The notes beneath the pieces are model-generated. The model was not told where the DNA came from. It saw only the letters and a program-made list of their open reading frames with translations, and searched no databases. Below are positions 60,072 through 64,000 of a stretch of DNA of 64,000 nucleotides, in pieces; position 1 is the first letter of the stretch, and each line of letters begins with the position of its first letter. Both the position numbers and the translations under genes were made by a program. The DNA is from Actinomadura sp. NBRC 104412 (GTDB taxonomy: Bacteria; Actinomycetota; Actinomycetes; Streptosporangiales; Streptosporangiaceae), in assembly GCF_030269515.1 (NCBI RefSeq), contig NZ_BSTM01000031.1:1-64000 (forward strand), given 5' to 3'.

Positions 60072-61689
60072 CCGGTTGCGCATCGGCGCCGGGCGGCACG
60101 GCGGCAAGACCGCCCTCACGCTGGACCGGGCGGCGCTGAGCTACCGGGCGCTGGAGGTCATGAGCGCAAGGGTGGGCGCGCTGCTGCGCCGCCGCGGCAT
60201 CGGCCCCGGCGACCGGATCGCCGTGATGCTCCCGAACGTGCCCGAGTTCGCGGTGGTCTACTACGGGTTACTGCGGATCGGGGCCGTGGTCGTCCCGCTC
60301 GACCCGCTGCTGAAGCGCCGGGAGATCGCCGCGTATCTGGGGGACTGCGAGGCCCGGCTGGTGATCGCCTGGCATGCGTACGCCGAGACCGTGGAGGCGG
60401 GCACGGCGGGCACCCGCGCCGACTTCCTGTTCGTGGTGCCCGAGGAGTTCCAGCGGTTGCTGCGCGGCGTGGCGCCCGAGCACGACATCGCGCCCATGTC
60501 CGGGGACGAGACCGCCGTCATCCTCTACAGCGCCGGGACGTCCGGGAGGGCCAAGGGCATCGAGCTGACCCACGCCAACCTCGGGGGCAACGCGGCCACG
60601 GTGGCTCACATGCACGCGCTCGGTGTGGACGACGTCGTGCTGGGAGCGCTCCCCTTGTACCACGCGTTCGGGCAGACCTGTTCGCTGAACGCCACCATCT
60701 ACGCGGGCGGGCGGCTGACGCTGCTGCCGCGTTTCGAGGCGTCGCGCGCCCTTGAAGTGATCAGGCGGGACGGGGTGACGGTGTTCCAGGGCGTGCCCTC
60801 GATGTACATCGCGCTGCTCGACCAGCCGGGCGTGTCGGACCTGTCGCTGCTGCGGCTGTGCGTGAGCGGCGGCGCGGCGATGCCGGTGGACGTGCTGCGC
60901 GCGTACGAGGAGCGGTTCGGCGTGCAGATCATCGAGGGTTACGGGCTGAGCGAGACCTCGCCGGTCAGCGCGTCCAACCGGGGCGGCGCGGGACGGCGGC
61001 CCGGCTCGATCGGCCTGCCCATCCGGGACGTGCGGATGAAGGTGGTCGGCGAGGACGGCTGCGAGCTGCCGGCCGGGGAGATCGGCGAGATCGTGGTGCG
61101 CGGCCCCAATGTCATGAAGGGCTACTGGAACGACCCCGAGGCCACCGCGCACGCGGTCAGGGACGGCTGGTTCCACACCGGCGACCTGGGGCGGATGGAC
61201 GAGGACGGGTTCTTCTTCCTGGTCGACCGGCGCCGCGACGTGATCATCCGCGGTGGCTACACGGTGTACCCGCGGGAGGTCGAGGAGGTGCTGTACGAGC
61301 ATCCGGCCGTCCGCCAGGCGGCCGTGGTCGGCGTCGCGCATCCCGAACTGGGCGAGGAGGTCGCCGCGTGCGTGGCGGTGCGCGCCCCGGTCGGCCCGGA
61401 CGAGCTGCGCGCCTTCGTGCGGGAACGCGTCGCCGCCTACAAGTACCCCCGGCAGGTCTGGTTCGTGGACGAGCTCCCGACCAGCCCCACCGGCAAGATC
61501 CTCAAACGCCGTCTCGGGCTGCCGCCGTCCGGGGCGGCGGCCACCACCCCCCAAGGAGGTGACGGCCATGAGCCGTCCTGTTCACCGGCGACAACGGGCA
61601 CACGCGCGGAGGGCGAGGCGGTGCCTGGCAGTGCTCTGCGGCCTGACCTTGGCTATCGCGGGCGCGGCGCCGGTGGCGGCCCAGGGTAG
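60058..61689 (+). CDS. AMP-dependent acyl-CoA synthetase/ligase
   Basis: A ligase of about 543 residues that activates a carboxylic acid through an acyl-adenylate. The ATP-binding P-loop is ILYSAGTSGRAKGIELTH (A3), followed by LPLYHAFGQTCSLNA, EGYGLSETSPVSASNR (A5), GWFHTGDLGRMDEDGFFFLV (A7), GGYTVYPREVEEVLYEHP (A8) and the A10 Lys in SPTGKILKRRL. The reading frame continues about 45 residues past the normal end and overlaps the hydrolase gene by 122 bp, so a recent loss of the stop is likely. The substrate is probably a medium or long acyl chain. The start follows a G/C-tract repeat. Confidence 0.88.
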   Translation: MNLADRLRIGAGRHGGKTALTLDRAALSYRALEVMSARVGALLRRRGIGPGDRIAVMLPNVPEFAVVYYGLLRIGAVVVPLDPLLKRREIAAYLGDCEARLVIAWHAYAETVEAGTAGTRADFLFVVPEEFQRLLRGVAPEHDIAPMSGDETAVILYSAGTSGRAKGIELTHANLGGNAATVAHMHALGVDDVVLGALPLYHAFGQTCSLNATIYAGGRLTLLPRFEASRALEVIRRDGVTVFQGVPSMYIALLDQPGVSDLSLLRLCVSGGAAMPVDVLRAYEERFGVQIIEGYGLSETSPVSASNRGGAGRRPGSIGLPIRDVRMKVVGEDGCELPAGEIGEIVVRGPNVMKGYWNDPEATAHAVRDGWFHTGDLGRMDEDGFFFLVDRRRDVIIRGGYTVYPREVEEVLYEHPAVRQAAVVGVAHPELGEEVAACVAVRAPVGPDELRAFVRERVAAYKYPRQVWFVDELPTSPTGKILKRRLGLPPSGAAATTPQGGDGHEPSCSPATTGTRAEGEAVPGSALRPDLGYRGRGAGGGPG

Positions 61690-62959
61690 GCCGCACGACC
61701 CCGTACCGGACGACCAGCCGCTTCCCGGGTACACGATCAATAATCCGCCGCTGGCCCCGCTGGTCGTGGACGGACGACAGGCGCGCGTGCTTCAGGGGAC
61801 GACCGGGCATGCCGCGTACATCATCGAAGTGCCGGCGCGGTGGAACGGGCAGCTCGTGATGTGGGCGCACGGGTTCGTCGGCGAGTCCAGGGTGCTGTCT
61901 CCGGAGCCGCCCGCGTTCGGGTTGCGGCAGAAGCTGGTGAGCCAGGGGTTCGCGTGGGCGTCGTCGTCGTACTACGCCAACGACTACGACGTGAAGGCCG
62001 GTGTCCTGAGCACCCGGCATCTCGCCGACCGTTTCGCGCGTCTCGTGGGCAAGCCGAAGAAGCGGTTCATCATGGGCGTGTCGATGGGCGGCCATATCAC
62101 GGGACGGTCGATCGAGGAGTACCCGGGCTACTACGAGGCCGCGATGCCGATGTGCGGAGTGATGGGCGACCACGGCCTGTTCGACTTCTTCCTCGACTTC
62201 CAGGTGGTCGCGCAGGATCTGGCGGACCTGCCCGCCTATCCCGTCCCGGCGGACTACCAGACGGTGGTCGTCCCGAAGATCCAGGCGGCGCTCGGCCTGA
62301 CCGGGCTCACCCCGACCGGCCCCGACACCACCAACGCGCTGGGCAAGCAGTTCCGCTCGATCGTGATCAACCGGAGCGGCGGGCCGCGGCCCGGCGACGC
62401 GGCCGCGTTCGCGAACTGGTACCGCTTCCTGTTCGGGCTGGCCACGCCGCGGCTCCCCGACGGCACCCTGGCGCAGGAGCCCGAGCAGGTCGCGACGAAC
62501 CTTCGCACCCGGTACGTCCCGGACAAGCCGGTGAACGTCAACAGGACCGTGCAGCGGGTCCGTCCCGCCGAGCCGGGGTTCCGCTTCACCCGGAGGCTGA
62601 CCGAGAACCCGAGCATCTCGGGACGGCTGAGCGTGCCCGTCCTGTCCCTGCACAACCTCGGGGACCTGTTCGTGCCGTTCTCGATGGAGCAGCTCTACCG
62701 TGACGACGTGGCCCGCCACGGCCGCACCAGGCTGCTCGTGCAGCGCGCCATCCGCGCCGCGGGCCACTGCGAGTTCTCGCCGAAGGAGGCGGGCGACGCC
62801 TGGGACGACCTGGTCCGCTGGGAACGGTACGGCGTGCGCCCGCCGGGCGACGACGTGAAGACCCGCGGTGTCGTTGCGGACCCCGCCTACGGCTGCCGCT
62901 TCACCGATCCCGCCGCCCGGAACACCGGCACCCGGCCGCTCTACCCGGCGTGCCCGTGA
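61568..62959 (+). CDS. secreted alpha/beta hydrolase
   Basis: A 463-residue exported hydrolase. A signal peptide with a basic N-terminus (RRQRAHARRARR) and a hydrophobic run ends near APVAAQG (about residue 40). The nucleophile elbow is GVSMGG (170-175, Ser172). A C-terminal His is in RAAGHCEFSPKEAGDAW, and an acid lies in VLSLHNLGDLFVPF. It may be an esterase or lipase-like enzyme; a lid-like insertion (about 220-330) separates core strands. ATG 61568 follows GGAGGT with ideal spacing. It is co-transcribed with the overlapping ligase and could release the acid that enzyme activates. Confidence 0.85.
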   Translation: MSRPVHRRQRAHARRARRCLAVLCGLTLAIAGAAPVAAQGRPHDPVPDDQPLPGYTINNPPLAPLVVDGRQARVLQGTTGHAAYIIEVPARWNGQLVMWAHGFVGESRVLSPEPPAFGLRQKLVSQGFAWASSSYYANDYDVKAGVLSTRHLADRFARLVGKPKKRFIMGVSMGGHITGRSIEEYPGYYEAAMPMCGVMGDHGLFDFFLDFQVVAQDLADLPAYPVPADYQTVVVPKIQAALGLTGLTPTGPDTTNALGKQFRSIVINRSGGPRPGDAAAFANWYRFLFGLATPRLPDGTLAQEPEQVATNLRTRYVPDKPVNVNRTVQRVRPAEPGFRFTRRLTENPSISGRLSVPVLSLHNLGDLFVPFSMEQLYRDDVARHGRTRLLVQRAIRAAGHCEFSPKEAGDAWDDLVRWERYGVRPPGDDVKTRGVVADPAYGCRFTDPAARNTGTRPLYPACP

Positions 62960-62963
62960 CCGG

Positions 62964-64000
62964 TCATCCCTCCGACGGCCGGGTCTTCTCCTGGATCGGC
63001 AGGATGACCTGGAACCTGGTGTCGCCCGGACGGGAGGTGACGCGGAGATCGCCGTGATGGCGATTGACCACGATCTTGTAGGAGATGTCCAGGCCGAGAC
63101 CGGTGCCCTCGCCCATCGGCTTGGTGGTGAAGAACGGCTCGAAGATCCGCTCCAGGTTCTCCTGCGGGATGCCGGAGCCGGTGTCGCCGATCTCGACCTG
63201 GACACAGCCGTCCTCGGTGGCCGTGGTGCGCACGGTGAGCGTGCCCTTGTGGGCCATCGCGGACACGGCGTTGTCGATGAGGTTCGTCCACACCTGGTTG
63301 AGCTCGCCGGGGTAGGCCGGGATGGACGGCAGGGAGCGGTCGTACTCCTTGACCACGCGCACCTCGGGACCGATCTTCCTGGCCATCATGACCAGGGTGG
63401 AGTCCAGTCCCTGGTGGACGTCGACGCGCTGGTAGGGCGCCCGGTCCATCTGGGAGTACTGCCGGGCCGCCGCCAGCAGGTTGGAGATCCGGGACGTGGC
63501 GTCCTCGATCTCCCCCATCAGCGTCTCGGTCTCCAGCGAGTAGGTCAGCCAGCGCAGGGCGGTGGTGACGAACGTGTCGCCGACGCTCTCCGCGATCCCG
63601 TCCAGGTCGTGCACCGTGATCCCGGCCGGGACGAGGGAGGGCGCCATGTCCCAGCCGTCGGCGATGCCGTGCTCGTCCAGCCAGTCGGTGAGCTCGTCCT
63701 CCCGGTCGGCGGCCTCCACCGCGCTCAGTTGGGGCGCGTCCGCGACCCGTTTGACCAGGTCCTCCTGGACGTCGATCAGCCTCTCCAGCAGGTTGGGGTC
63801 GATGTCGTGCTTGGCGAGCAGCGCCAGCTTGTGCCGCATGCCCGCGACCCGTTCGCGCAGCGACGCCGTGGCCCGCGCCGCCGCCGCGGCCGGGTTGTTC
63901 AGCTCGTGGGTGAGCGCCGCCGACAGCGAGCCCAGCGCCAGCAGCCGCTCCCGCTGCTCCACGATCTGCCGGATGTTGCGGCCGCCCTCGAACAGCCCCT
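62964..64000 (-). CDS. sensor histidine kinase (partial, 5' end beyond the window)
   Basis: The visible 345 residues are the C-terminal part. The dimerisation/phosphoacceptor helix is LALGSLSAALTHELNNPAAA with the H-box HELNNP. A long helical middle follows, then the ATPase domain with N-box QVWTNLIDNAVSAMAHKG, G1 GDTGSGIPQENLERIFEPFF and TTKPMGEGTGLGLDISY. The reading frame is still open at base 64000 (GLFEGGRNIRQIVEQRERLL), so the sensor part, often a cyclic-nucleotide-like domain in this group, is missing. It converges on the hydrolase gene with 4 bp between them. The response regulator is not visible. Confidence 0.9.
   Translation of the reverse strand, partial: GLFEGGRNIRQIVEQRERLLALGSLSAALTHELNNPAAAAARATASLRERVAGMRHKLALLAKHDIDPNLLERLIDVQEDLVKRVADAPQLSAVEAADREDELTDWLDEHGIADGWDMAPSLVPAGITVHDLDGIAESVGDTFVTTALRWLTYSLETETLMGEIEDATSRISNLLAAARQYSQMDRAPYQRVDVHQGLDSTLVMMARKIGPEVRVVKEYDRSLPSIPAYPGELNQVWTNLIDNAVSAMAHKGTLTVRTTATEDGCVQVEIGDTGSGIPQENLERIFEPFFTTKPMGEGTGLGLDISYKIVVNRHHGDLRVTSRPGDTRFQVILPIQEKTRPSEG

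Overview
The window is very GC-rich chromosomal DNA from an actinomycete. Supporting signs are: start codons that are often GTG or TTG, a SARP-type regulator, LppX/LprG-type and other lipoproteins, an HspR/HAIR-controlled chaperone operon, ECF sigma factors with zinc-finger anti-sigma factors, a CU044_5270-family protein, DUF3140 and SepF-like proteins, and an EtfD-type (Rv0338c-like) membrane Fe-S reductase. The gene mix suggests Streptosporangiales (Actinomadura/Thermomonospora relatives), but that placement is inference.

Layout. 1-3264 is a decayed accessory segment of visibly lower GC: a 5'-truncated IS481-type transposase with its IS-end repeats, a frameshifted gamma-glutamylcyclotransferase-like pseudogene and an intact HExxxH protein. 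It abuts the 3' side of a tRNA-Gly(CCC) gene. 3420-7259 holds dcd and a glycine-betaine-type ABC importer (ATPase with CBS domains, permease, lipoprotein). 7422-14192 holds a lipoprotein, a SARP fused to membrane helices and a helix-hairpin-helix domain, etfD, and a sigma factor with its CU044_5270 partner. 14305-19586 holds a thiolase, a 3-hydroxyacyl-CoA dehydrogenase, a PLP decarboxylase and a divergent AraC regulator. 19667-26957 is a five-gene heat-shock operon, dnaK-grpE-dnaJ-hspR-clpB, with a HAIR operator and a strong terminator. 26964-36544 is housekeeping and metabolic: D-serine dehydratase-like enzyme, polysaccharide deacetylase, a NarL-type two-component pair, a coiled-coil membrane protein, a HAD hydrolase, small hydrophilic proteins, nitronate monooxygenase and a 2-hydroxyacid dehydrogenase. 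36575-40930 is a lipid-catabolism cluster: P450, acyl-CoA dehydrogenase, PaaX regulator, thioesterase. 40975-48368 holds a GNAT, an Rrf2/AhpD/arylamine N-acetyltransferase cluster, an ECF sigma/anti-sigma pair divergent from a lipoprotein-cytochrome b-zinc-finger operon, a minimal SepF, MaoC, DUF488 and small basic proteins. 48830-52879 holds a large unknown protein, peptide deformylase, a haloacid dehalogenase-like protein and two membrane proteins. 52935-58231 is a branched-chain amino-acid (liv) ABC operon. 58421-62959 holds a PucR regulator, an acyl-CoA ligase and a secreted alpha/beta hydrolase. The window ends inside a histidine kinase.

The most unusual feature is a set of intercistronic repeats that stay open in frame between co-transcribed genes (dnaJ-hspR, livG-livF, pucR-ligase, and a second repeat type at livH-livM). 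In each case the repeat ORF overlaps the start codon of the next gene or is fused to it. At three loci the translations resemble one another (an AGGSGGS-PQK-like linker). They look like mobile or expandable elements tolerated inside operons because they preserve translational coupling. The SARP-membrane-HhH fusion and the small zinc-finger protein linked to a cytochrome b are the next most interesting items. No CRISPR array, rRNA or complete mobile element is visible.
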